64,000 nucleotides of DNA from Onthophagus taurus. Taxonomy: Eukaryota > Arthropoda > Insecta > Coleoptera > Scarabaeidae. This document shows, in pieces, positions 47,340 through 57,319 of the stretch; positions within the stretch are counted from its first letter, which is position 1, and each line of letters starts with the position of its first letter. Where the stretch lies: NCBI RefSeq assembly GCF_036711975.1, contig NC_091967.1:6386001-6450000 (forward strand), in the 5' to 3' direction. The notes beneath the pieces were generated by a model. That model saw only the letters and a list, made by a program, of their open reading frames with translations, had not been told where the DNA came from and searched no databases. Position numbers and translations under genes: made by a program.

Positions 47340-47770
47340 TGTCATAAAAGTAACATTGTTGTTTATTAGTTTTACCTTTAGATTCTTCTTTAGCAAATAT
47401 TTCTAGAAAAGTTTAGTTTCTAAAATAGTCTGGGTCTATGAGGTAGCAGTTGAGGTAGAAAACGGTGCAGACTGAACACAGCAAAAACTAAGTCAGACTT
47501 GGAGAAAAGATTTACATGCTAAACATTTGCTAGTTATTTTTAGTATGAGTCCTGCTAATTGAATTCTGTCTTATCAGGATTTGGAGTGATACTGAATCCA
47601 TCATCAACTTCCTTAAAGTTATATATTTATTTTAAAGCTTTCTTCTACATTAAGGGTATAAGTGTGAAAAATTGGTGCCACCGACCGTTGGGTGGCGCTT
47701 TGTTGACCTTTAATTTTTTTTCCACCAAAGGAATATAATATTGATAACGGCGTTATAGGTTTAGGTCAGG
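47340..47770. other. Convergent intergenic spacer and 3' UTRs
   Basis: Lies between the Gemin2 stop and the stop of the minus-strand gene at 47772. A minus-strand AATAAA occurs at 47631-47626, suited to that gene. The gggtggcgctttgttgacc block at about 47690 shows nothing else recognisable. Confidence 0.45.
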
Positions 47771-47771
47771 T

Positions 47772-48539
47772 TTAGGGGCCGAAGATCGACTCGTAAATGC
47801 TTTCCGTCTGCCGACGACCTGTTCGATTAATATCGACTTTTTCTATCCCCCTTACAACATGGTGCGTCTCTCCTCGTCCCGGTCCGAACTGCTGCCGGTA
47901 GGATCGCGGAGGAACGAACGGACGCCCCCGATGCCCGCCGCTGTTCGTTGCCCCTCTGATCGCCGCCTCCCGATTCCGACTCAGTCCGTTCCCGGCAATA
48001 ATCGGTGCCAATTGCAGCGCACCGCTATCCACCGCCGTTCGATTCGGTTGTTGCGCCTTAACCTGTTGATATCGTTCGTACAATTCAGTTAGGGCGCCCT
48101 TCGGTCCCCCACCATAACGAGAAAAATACCGTGCGGTACAATCGCGGAAATTGCTATGTGAACGTTTCCGGTTTTGTTCAGTGTCCGTGATTCTTTTAGG
48201 GTTCGTACGAAAATTTCCTAAGAATTTTTACTTTTCCACGGGGCTTCCAAAACGAATACTTCAGAAGGACAACAGCATTATTCTTGGTAAGAACTAATCG
48301 GGTATCTTGACGTTATCCTTTAATTTACTCACTCCGAATAGGATTATAAATAAGTGGATTGAATGATTCTGTGTCAAGGTTCTCTTGCCAGTTTTCTTTC
48401 GGTTTGAATTTGTTCTTATTGGCGCACCTCTCATCTGGAGGTAACGGTATTTTGTCCAGCAACCATAACGAACATGTTGTTATAGTTTTATTTTGGTATT
48501 GTATCCTAAAGAATTGACCATCTGCTTCAGAGATTTTCA
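47772..48539 (-). CDS. Unrecognised Arg/Gly-rich protein, last two exons
   Basis: Exon A (48539-48333) has a strong donor A|GTGAGT at 48332. Exon B (48217-47772) follows a ttcttag acceptor, and the phases fit. Together they encode about 216 residues. Exon A reads ADGQFFRIQYQNKTITTCSL and then LWLLDKIPLPPDERC. Exon B continues PIRRNFRTNPKRITDT, SNFRDCTARYFSRYGGGPKG and ALTELYERYQQVKAQQ. It then has a Gly/Arg/Pro-rich tail (GHRGRPFVPPRSYRQQFG) and ends RRQTESIYESIFGP. Exon B is G+C-rich. Exon A has no start codon (an in-frame stop lies just before its acceptor), so upstream exons exist but I could not place them. The tail suggests RNA binding, but I do not recognise the family. AATAAA follows 140 bp after the stop. 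Confidence 0.55.
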
Positions 48540-48544
48540 CTTAT

Positions 48545-49830
48545 TATTACTGTATACGTTACATTGTTAATATTTAATTCCAAATTTATATGCATCCTAC
48601 TTAATGTTTTATTATATTAAATTTTAATATGCATCACACCTTTTTTCTAGCAATTATGGTTTTCTATATAATAAAAATTTCCTGCAAAAAATCGTAACTT
48701 TGATGTTGATACTAGCTTTGAGAGGAGTATCATTCAATTCAGTTTTAGGAGAGTTATAATGAAATTGCGTGCTTTGATGAAATATTGATGTTCTCTTAAC
48801 TTTTACCCATAAAGTTACAAGTATAGATTGTTGGACATTTTGATATAAATCACATATATGCAGTCGACGTTAGATCTTGATTGTAAAATATGTAAATGGA
48901 TTATGTGCCAAGGTTGGTTCATTCATTTTCGTCTTGTTTATGTGATATAGAGAATTATGTTTAATGAAATAGTGCCATTTTTAAGCCTTATTATGAACAA
49001 TGATTATTAGTCACTTCAATAACAATGGATGAAGATAATATATTTTCATAAACATACCTTTATATAGGCAATTATATGCCATTAGGACACCTGGGAATGA
49101 AAAAAATTTAATTTAACAAAAAAAGGTTATTATTAATTAAGATAAATTAAACAAATAAATTTACAAAATTAAGTTGATTTATTAATATGTTATCTGGAAT
49201 TCACAAAGTTATATAACAATATTTAACTTTGCAACGTCTTTATTATTCAAACAAAAAAAATAAATAATTCAATAAGAAATTGCATTCATGTATTAACTTC
49301 TTGAGTAATTTTTTCCTAACATACAAGATCTCGTAGAGACAAGGTAATTGCAATTGCCGTTAATATAATAGATGATAATCGTACCAGGGGGAATTGTTGC
49401 TAAATAATTTCCATGGTCTCGACGTTATCACACTTTTGCTAATTGACCGAAAACTGCTACGTTCGTGCTGCTTTATGCGACATAACAGGTTATCGAATCC
49501 ATTTAATATCAAGTAATTACTTACACGGTATTATAATTAGATCTTTGACTTCTTCGTGCACAATATGTGTCTCGATAAATATTACAAAAAAAGACGTTAT
49601 TTTCTTCTTTTTACATAGATAAAGTGAAAATTAAAAAATATAAAGATTTATTCAATTTTTTGGGAAATTATTTTTAAACTAATCTTTAGCCAAAATTAAG
49701 TTTTGAGACAGTACTCTTATCCCCAGCTGCTGGAGTAAATGTAATCGCAAGTTATAGTTTCTTTAATCATACCATTATAATGTGTATGGAGCAAGTGTAA
49801 TATAGCTCAAAAAATAACGAAAATGGCATC
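48545..49830. other. Region without a confirmed gene
   Basis: A minus-strand stretch at about 48655-48870 stays open for about 65 codons (…QSILVTLWVKVKRTSIFHQS…). It might be an upstream exon of the gene at 47772-48539, but I see no convincing donor. The rest is AT-rich with no signal. Confidence 0.3.
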
Positions 49831-49844
49831 TAGGAGACATTGGG

Positions 49845-50290
49845 TCAGTTTCACCTTGGACAGAACGCTCTCTTCTCGTTTAAAAAACATCTAGAGAACA
49901 CATTTGCGAAAATCCGATCTGGCAATAACATCATAGAAAAACTCAGCGGCTCTACATGGGGTTCTGCAGCAACAACGCTGCGAGTTCTGCTCTGTCACTA
50001 GTTTATACTGCTGCAAAATACTGCAACAATAGCAGAATGTCTTAAATCCACTCTCTCGTTGGCTTCCAACGCTAAGCAATATCCGCCCCGCCAAACCGAC
50101 GAAGAAAGAATAGTTTTTTAAAACAGTCCAAGAAAATAACTGACAACCCGTTGTTGCCGACTCATGAGGATATGAATCGCCCCAGATCCCGATACTCTCT
50201 ATTAAATCTTGCTGATGAACTGGCTAGAAACAACTACAACATCAACTCTGAGTGGGCAAAAGACGAAACGCCAAAAAGAAAAAGCTGGTG
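49845..50290 (+). pseudogene. Decayed LINE reverse transcriptase C-terminal fragment
   Basis: Pieces of the C-terminal region of a Jockey-like reverse transcriptase appear in order but in different frames: SFTLDRTLSS (about 49850), HLENTFAKIRSGNNIIEKLS and GSTWGSAATTLRV (about 49889-49985), SRWLPTLSNIRPAKP (about 50058), then MNRPRSRYSLLNLADELARN and NYNINSEWAKDE (50172-50265). Frameshifts and stops separate them. The whole segment is a relic. Confidence 0.7.
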
Positions 50291-50379
50291 GTGCTTACAG
50301 AAATTAATAAATCTGTTGGAGTTTTTTGCCAAATTGTGGACAGAAATATGTAAAATTCTTTTTTAGGAATCTTCCTACC

Positions 50380-51570
50380 AACACGTTCCTTTGAAGTTCG
50401 GTTAACTTTGAATCTCATCATAATTTCAGACTCTTAACTACCAACTCCATTGGTTATAGTAGATGAGTTGACTGTAGAGATAGTTTTAGAATTATAACAT
50501 CATTTTTAATGATTTATCAATCAATTTGATGTCTAAATTGGTGGAGTGGCCATCATATAAGAGAAGAATCGGCATTCGGGTACGACGTTAGGAATGAACG
50601 TTTTAAAGAAATAATTTCCCACTTACCCACTTTACCCATTGGGAGAATCAACCTTTTCAACGCTTGATATAATTTAGTGCTAACGTTTAGATCTTTACTA
50701 ATTTGGAAAAATTTCCATACCAAAAAAAAACTTCATTTTTAATTAAAATTGGTTTATGTATAAAATACAAAATTGTATATGCCATTTTTTCATTGTTAAT
50801 CATTCATGAAGTGTTATATAAGCATTACATTATGTAGTTTATTGCTTTTATTGTTCTGATTTTTTTTATTAACCAACACGTAATAGTTACAATTGTTTGT
50901 TTATAATTTTTTATAAGTACAATTTTCAACACGTATTCATACTTGTACAAAATGCATTTTATACGGACACAAACCGCCCACATAACAAGTATTATGGTAT
51001 TTGAGAAAATTATATTAGATTCTGGTTAAACACAACGATCAAAGCTGTGCAATGTCGTAAAGTTTTATGAGGCTATGTTTAGCTAATATTAGCCAACAGG
51101 ATCTTGCTTGAAAGGAAGTTTATATGTCCGAATCTCATGATTTATGTTATAATTTTAATCCAATGACGTTTCCCACGCACTCTAATCCAAAGTAAACTCA
51201 AAACTAAAACTATGCAAAAATTGAAGTCAAATATTTTAAGTTTTCTAAACACTTAAGGAAGATTCACGAGCATTTCAACTATAAATACACAGTGTTATTT
51301 CAGAAATTATTATTTGTTTAGCATGAAGATCATTTTTAAATTAAATAAAACTTTTAAAAAGATGTTTACGTAATGTTTACTAAAATAATACCAAAAAGAT
51401 GTTAATATCGATAACTCTTTTCGATCAAGGTTTTTTTATCATTTATTTATTATATTACTACTATTATTGAATTCAAACTTTCACATTTTTTAATAAAAAT
51501 TATATAGTATTACATTTCAATCTACTACAATTACATTAACAATATTGTTGTTCTATAACAAACGGACATT
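50380..51570. other. Intergenic DNA, nothing recognised
   Basis: AT-rich. The portion nearest 51570 is the likely 3' UTR of the RING-DUF4729 gene on the minus strand. Confidence 0.4.
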
Positions 51571-51575
51571 ACGTT

Positions 51576-52804
51576 TTAATGTACAGTAAGCCTGAGTAAA
51601 AGGTTTGGTCCATACGACAGTAAAGTTTCAATCCCACCATAAGTGACGTATAAACAATTCAATCCTTTTGCAATTGCGTTAGCTGAGAGATCGTCGGGAA
51701 GTATATTGATGGAACAAAAAGTTGAATAGGCCATTTCATCGTGTTCAGATGCAATCTCTATCGTACAATTGACGTTAGTACTTTGTTCTTTCGTTTCGTT
51801 TGTGAATAACCAAAAAAGCATGTAAGCGTGCGTCCGTTTCGTTTCTCGAGAACCGCTCATCATCAACCAATATGTTCCAACGACGACTTTTTCCGGAAAT
51901 TTTCTAGCAATGTTGGCATTAAATCCGTTTGGATTAGTTATCGTGCTCAATTCATTCTCTTCCCTAATTGTCACCATATTTATGCAAATAGTTCGGTTAT
52001 ATTCGAAATTAGTCGATTTCAAATTGATCGTTAACGTTTTTCCACGGTCCATTGAAGTCTTTGGGATATCGGTGTGTTCATGCTTAAAGTGCAATTGAAA
52101 CGATGACATGGCTATGATTTTTCCACAAGGATTATGTGGACACCGTAATGGTTTTCGACTTTGTAATGAAGTAAAACTTTGAATTCTATTCAAGTCCGAA
52201 CTCGTCCCGGGAACACTTTCATCCTTTAAAAGATTAGAATAGTGTGAGGACCATACACAACTAGTATTGTTTGTTAGAGGTTTTGGTGGCATGCGACTCT
52301 TGTTCGCGCCAGCATGTAAAGTTGTGAGTTTCGTTCTTCTTCGTGATGTTTCATCGAAAAATCTTTGTAATTCATGGGTGGACATTTGAAAGAGCTTTTC
52401 GATGGTTACAGTTTCATCATTAGTTTTCATATTATCTTGGGAAAATGAAAAATTCTTGGATGATGCTTGATTTTGATCCACTTTACCGTATCGATACGGT
52501 CTACCTATACCAGGACGAGTTTTTAACTTTTTCAGGAAATCTGAAGACACCATTTTTGCCGTAAATTTGGTTGATTTGCACGTTGAGCATTTAGGTACAC
52601 CTATAATTTTATAGTTAATTCAAAATTGAAATAAGTTTTGTTAAAGAAATCTTCACCGTGGTGAGTTAAATTTTTGAAACAATTCAAACAAAGCGAATGT
52701 CCCAAACTGCAAATGTAAATTGGGGATTCATCTGGAGTTTGCTTACATTGAGAACAACACATCAACGTCAACCAATGTTCCGATTTTGTTAATGATGGGG
52801 CCAT
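51576..52804 (-). CDS. RING finger protein with DUF4729-like C-terminal domain
   Basis: Two exons, 52804-52657 and 52600-51576, give 1,173 nt and 390 residues. Splicing completes a C3HC4-type RING across the junction: C17, C20, C32, H36, C39, C42, C54 and C57 (CCSQC, YICSLGHSLCLNCF, PKCSTC). A low-complexity linker (about 70-175) follows. Then CPHNPCGKIIAM and LHFKHEH form a possible C-C-H-H zinc site opening the C-terminal beta-rich region (GKTLTINL, VVVGTYWLMMSG, AYMLFWLFTN, LNCLYVTYGGIETL). This resembles the insect-restricted DUF4729 family, related in layout to SIAH/TRAF-like E3 ligases (inference). A ubiquitin ligase role is plausible but unproven. It is divergent from tws, whose first known exon is 900 bp away. 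Confidence 0.85.
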
Positions 52805-53712
52805 TCCTTTATTAAATCTGCTATATATATTATATCATGTGCATCATTACCGTTTAGATTACGAAAATTTTGTCTTTGTTGATTAATACATACCTTGACA
52901 CCAGTACGATTTGACACTGACGTTGTTTTATTAATAATATAGATCACAATTTTAACAATCAATTAAAATGTTTACATTTCAAGGTGATTTCATATTTAAC
53001 TTACACTACATTTGGCGATTAAGATGTAAGTTTACTTTTAAATCGTTCCATCCTGTTAAGTAACATATAACCTTGCGTAGTGACGTTGCAGAAATAAATA
53101 TCATTATTTTTGGAACTCTCTGTGGAATATGTCTAACAATTTGAACGATAACGCATAGTTAAAATATTTCGTTTAGCTCAAAGGATTTAAGAACGTTATA
53201 TGCAGTAATTTGAAGTGGTAACTGGGTCAACGACGCCGCATTCTAAAATTATCTTCCAACCCCTAAGGGTTTTCAGAACTTGCTTGGTGTCTCTGTCGAG
53301 AATGTGCGAGACGTAAAGGGTTCTTGACAGCGTTTCGCTAAAACTTATCTCAAACGGCAATTATTATATTATAAATCGACACAAATAACATAAATAATTT
53401 CCTTTTTGATTCTATTTTAGATTGTGTTGAAACCTCTAACCTACTATTAAACACAAGTTACATGTCCTTCATCGATTATCCTCCTAATACCGCACAGTCT
53501 GTTCCCAATATGTCAACAATAGTGCCGTTCAAACGGGTACATCGAAATCGGAGTCTGGGGGACTTTATTGAATTTCTACGTTAGACCATGACACTGATCT
53601 TTAAATAGAAACATCTAATGAGAATTACTAACAATAAGATAAATGGGAAATTGTATTTTTTCGTTTCTTGCTTTTATTTGTATGTAAGGTAAATGTAAAG
53701 AATTTGTTTCAG
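52805..53712. promoter_or_regulatory. Divergent promoter region of the RING gene and tws
   Basis: This spacer must hold the RING gene promoter and probably a 5' UTR exon of tws, since the tws exon at 53713 starts at an acceptor (tttgtttcag). The block at 53200-53350 is less AT-rich (caacgacgccgc, gtgcgagacg). No exact start site can be fixed. Confidence 0.4.
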
Positions 53713-53893
53713 AAATAAAAAAGAAGAAAAGTGGGTACTATAAAGCACGGTGGTGTCATCGGCCTATGGGCCTCACCAGTGGCAGTTCGGAAATTGGGGG
53801 CACGAAGCAGCCCCCCGGTTATGCGCCATACGGGCCTGGGGAAACTTGGAGGACTCATCAACAACGCAGTGAGCGCCACCAAACGATCACCGG
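53713..53893 (+). CDS. tws: tws alternative first coding exon A (long N-terminus)
   Basis: The exon runs from acceptor tttcag (53711-53712) to donor ccgg|gtaata (53894). Its last codons, read in the phase needed by the common body exon at 57320, start at ATG 53821. They encode MRHTGLGKLGGLINNAVSAT followed by KRSPG, and then join to NGDIQW. The last upstream stop in this frame is at 53716, so the ATG at 53821 is the first in frame. An out-of-frame ATG at 53774 precedes it. The N-terminus resembles the 'iGnmLNtAi' segment of the fly tws isoform in position and basic character. This isoform would have 465 residues. Confidence 0.65.
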
Positions 53894-54870
53894 GTAATAA
53901 TTTTATGTAATATAATTATCATTACACTTATACATTACTTTTTGTTAGAGATTACATCTTATTCGCAATACATTTTCGATACTATTTTTGTAAGGTGCAA
54001 TTAAAATTTTTAAATTAACGATTGTATACTTTGGTCTTAAAATATACACATTCGTACCTTCTATAAGGGTTGACCTACATTTTGTAATTTATTGAAAGCT
54101 ATAAATACTATGTCACGCAATGTAAATAGACTACATTTTTTAAGAGCTATAGGTACGAGACAAATTGCATTCAATATAAAACAATCATAAAAAAATTTTA
54201 CTCCACTATTATCTACTACCAATTTATCAATTGAACCAGTTTTGGAATTAATTTTCCATCTTCAGGAATTTCACTCGTCAAGAAACAAAAATTATTCATT
54301 GTTCTATTCAGCTTGTTCTATCATCATCATTCTGTGTATTCTCGAGAATCCTCGAGGTAATACGAGAGTTTCTAAATGGTCTATATATTCTGCCAAGAAT
54401 CATCATCATAGCGGTTCAATACAGCATGCGAAATTATAACTAACATGGACAATTGTCTAACCGTCATGAGCCGCCATCGCGCCTTACACCCATATTCTCC
54501 AGGGTCTTCCTCTTCTATGACTTCATGTTAAATCCGCTACCAAATCTTTTTTGGCTATCTATTCTCTCTCTATTCTGTCTATTATTTTGAATTATTTGTA
54601 CTGCCAATGTTGTGGCACTACAAAGTTCTTTTATAGCCCTACCATACTTCCGATTTATGATGATTTATGTTGTCTAAGATGTCAAACAATTTGATTCCTG
54701 GCACGCTGTCATTAATTTGATCGTAAAATAATGCTTCCTGAACGTGTTGCAACAAAAAAAATGTGTTGTAGTGGATAAATTTCAAAATAATACCTTTTGT
54801 TCCTCATCTACCCCATTAGGCCACAATCATTAAGTTTTTTATCATGGTAATGCGAGGGTTGGGTTGGGTT
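53894..54870. other. tws intron, no exon seen
   Basis: AT-rich intron sequence with no supported coding exon. The 65-codon frame at 54242-54439 has no recognisable content. Confidence 0.4.
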
Positions 54871-54879
54871 AAGGTCTAT

Positions 54880-55560
54880 GAAGACTAAATATGTTTCTCA
54901 ATTCATCATATAGTGCTTTTCTATTAATTATATCAAACATAATATGTCATTCATGCATGATCTACTATCGTTAAAACCACTTTGTTCTTCTATATCACTC
55001 CATTCATCTGCCATCCGAATCTAACCCGAATCGAACTAGTAATATTAGTTCGATTCTCTCCTGTCACCTTTTTTATGAATCAGGGTTATGTGCGCATGTT
55101 TCCACTTGTCTAGTATGCCTAATAAGCTCTCTCCTTCAGGTATTCTGTAAAAATCTTTCCTAAGGCTTCCTTCATTACTTTTGGACTGTTTGATTAATTC
55201 AATTTGAATTCCTCCGAGCCTGGGATTTTATTGTTTCGCATCGTGTTGAGTTTTGTTACTTCTTTACTTTGATGTTCTAGCTTAGTTGTAATTTTTTGCT
55301 CTGGCTTACAACTTGGCCTTATCGAAGTCTATGTGTCCCCTTTTATGGCAATGCTCTGCGACTGCTGGATCTTAATCAGTTTGACATCCCCCTCATGCTC
55401 CTTGGTGTGACATTCGTTCTTCTTAAGTACATCTTCTAGAAATTCTTCTTTCTTCAAATTCTTTCCGTCGCATATCCTTTCTGTTTGTTGGGACAAGGCT
55501 TGAATCACTGACTTCTTCTGTTGTGCATGGTGATAGGACGAAACCTAAATGAAGTAATGG
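54880..55560 (-). mobile_element. Degenerate LINE relic, antisense in the tws intron
   Basis: Minus-strand words of a non-LTR reverse transcriptase are seen: NKIPGSEEFKLN, SPKVMKEALGKIFTEYLKE (about 55240-55140), KWKHAHITLIHKKGDR (about 55110-55060), then EEQSGFNDSRSCMNDILCL (about 54990-54935) and LVFIDL (about 54885). The frames are broken many times. The adjacent segment 55281-55410 is repeated at 60990-61125, so it belongs to a dispersed family. Long dead copy. Confidence 0.6.
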
Positions 55561-56300
55561 ATATATGGTGAAATTCCACAAAAGAAGGAACACCTGGTTA
55601 AGAGATGGCGGTCATTAACAGCAATACACTGTTGGAGACGATCTCTGAAGTATACTTATGTATACTCGCTATTATTATTGAAGAAGAGAAATGTTGAAGA
55701 GATATTTTCAGCTGGGTTAGGTTTAGTTTGCAATACTGTTTCTTGGTCATCACTTTTTATATGTTAATTATTACTACAAAAACTTTTAAATTAAAGTAAC
55801 ATGAAACATTTTTATATGGAGAACAAGAATTTGCAATAAAAACTGTTTCATTTCATTTAAAATAACAAAGTGATATCTTATTAATAATATTTTTATGATA
55901 TACAATTTTGACGTATATTACATACATTTTATTTAAAATACTAAACCATTTTTTAAATACTGCGGTAATCATTTAACAAATACTGATCCAAGGTACATAA
56001 TGAGCTTTTTTATTATTGTTTAATTAAATTTTAAAGCTATGTATTAAGTACTTATCGTTTTTTTATGACAATAACATTAATCTGTTCACAAATCATACAA
56101 CCTAAAAAATATAAAAACAATAAAAATAGTTCTCTTTATATTTAATAGTCACAACGTGGGATTTAATTGTTTATCTGAACTTTAAATAAAAGAGTTCACT
56201 TAAAACCTAAAAATTTAAAAGATCGTTAAAAATTTTTAAATTTAAAATTTCGCGGGGAATTTAAAAATTTTAGGTTGGCAACGCAACCCGCGAGTTTTTA
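55560..56300. other. tws intron, no exon seen
   Basis: AT-rich DNA with a small palindrome agtatacttatgtatact at about 55646. Nothing else noted. Confidence 0.35.
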
Positions 56301-56539
56301 CTGAGTAAAATGGCTTGTCTCTTCGATTTTGTAGAAGAAAAAAACGGCATTTTAAGGTTGTGTTGTAAAGACGATTCATCGATACTGTGGTTTATTCAAT
56401 CAGTAGAAAAGGTAGTGATGTGAATGAAAGCTAACGTCATAATCCCGGATAGATAAAAATGTGCAAAGGTAACGTAAGTACGTGAGACCGTTTCGAGGTT
56501 GACATAACGTAGAGTGAGTTTCTCAGTCGATAATTTGCC

Positions 56540-56855
56540 ATGACGTCACTGCACTACCACTGTTATGCGAGCGTGATTCCTCGTGCGGACGCCATTAAAA
56601 CGTTTTAACGTTGATTGGTAACCGCACGAAAATCAAAAAGTAACCGTTTTAATAAGCCGGCTAAGGTGGTTTGTGGTTCGGTCGTTTTTGGGGCCGCGTT
56701 TCATTTTTAAGCGTTTTCTACGTAACTAACGCGTAATGGCGGACGAAATCGTTCTACGAATGCCATGGTGTAAAATGCAACCCTGACCTCGATGCCGTTT
56801 CCGCCGTCTGATTTCAGACTTAAATACCCATCTTATATTTCTTAAATAATGGAAG
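56540..56855 (+). CDS. tws: tws alternative promoter and short first coding exon B (MEG)
   Basis: The block at 56540-56800 is richer in G+C and CpG than its surroundings (atgcgagcgtgattcctcg, tttggggccgcg, ctaacgcgtaatggcgg), as expected for a promoter with 5' UTR. It is followed by ATG GAA G|gtaaaa at 56849-56857. Joining this to the body exon at 57320 gives M-E-G-N-G-D-I-Q-W. This corresponds to the short N-terminus of B55 proteins in other animals. The coding part is only 7 nt (56849-56855). The isoform would have 443 residues, the standard B55 length. A short upstream reading frame (56736-56786) precedes it. Confidence 0.65.
56736..56786 (+). promoter_or_regulatory. 16-codon upstream reading frame in the tws 5' UTR
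   Basis: An ATG in the context gcgtaATGgcg opens MADEIVLRMPWCKMQP and stops at TGA 56784-56786, 62 bp before the tws MEG start. If transcription begins upstream of 56736, ribosomes would meet this frame first, so it may dampen or regulate translation. The start site is not known. Confidence 0.4.
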
Positions 56856-57319
56856 GTAAAAATAATAACTTTAAACTATTTTGTCGCTCGAAATAATATA
56901 ATGGTGCGTTGCTTTCCTAATCATTTTAACCTTTAAATTTCTGTTGGAGGGAAAAAAGCAATCAAGTTCAGTTTGATGCCTAAATTAGACCAATTTTAAT
57001 CGTATTCATTACATTGTACATGAACTTTTGTTGATCATACACTATATTTTTTTAAAGACAAAACGGCATCGTTTTAATGACACTTGCATGAAAAAAGTGA
57101 GGTTAGGATCTTGACATTTTAGATTCAAAAAATTATTCATTATTCAACCAGCATCAACACAAAAGCAAATTATTACTTGATGTAACTAACAAATACTTTA
57201 TATTTGTTGTATTTTATACTTTATTTTTTAATTAAACTTTATTTTTAATCCAAAACTTTTATCATTTTTAATACATGTAAGTACATATATGAGTAATCTA
57301 AATATTATGATATTTGTAG

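Noticed and set aside
47859..48092. 77-codon plus-strand Arg/Ser-rich frame
   Set aside because: Antisense to the G+C-rich last exon of the minus-strand gene; high G+C creates open frames on both strands.
53765..53893. Frame from the ATG at 53774 (MGLTSGSSEIGGTKQPPGYA...)
   Set aside because: It is open to the donor but in the wrong phase to join the tws body exon at 57320; the frame starting at 53821 fits.
56310..56423. Short frame MACLFDFVEEKNGILRLCC... before the tws promoter
   Set aside because: No donor in phase with tws and no homology; probably chance.
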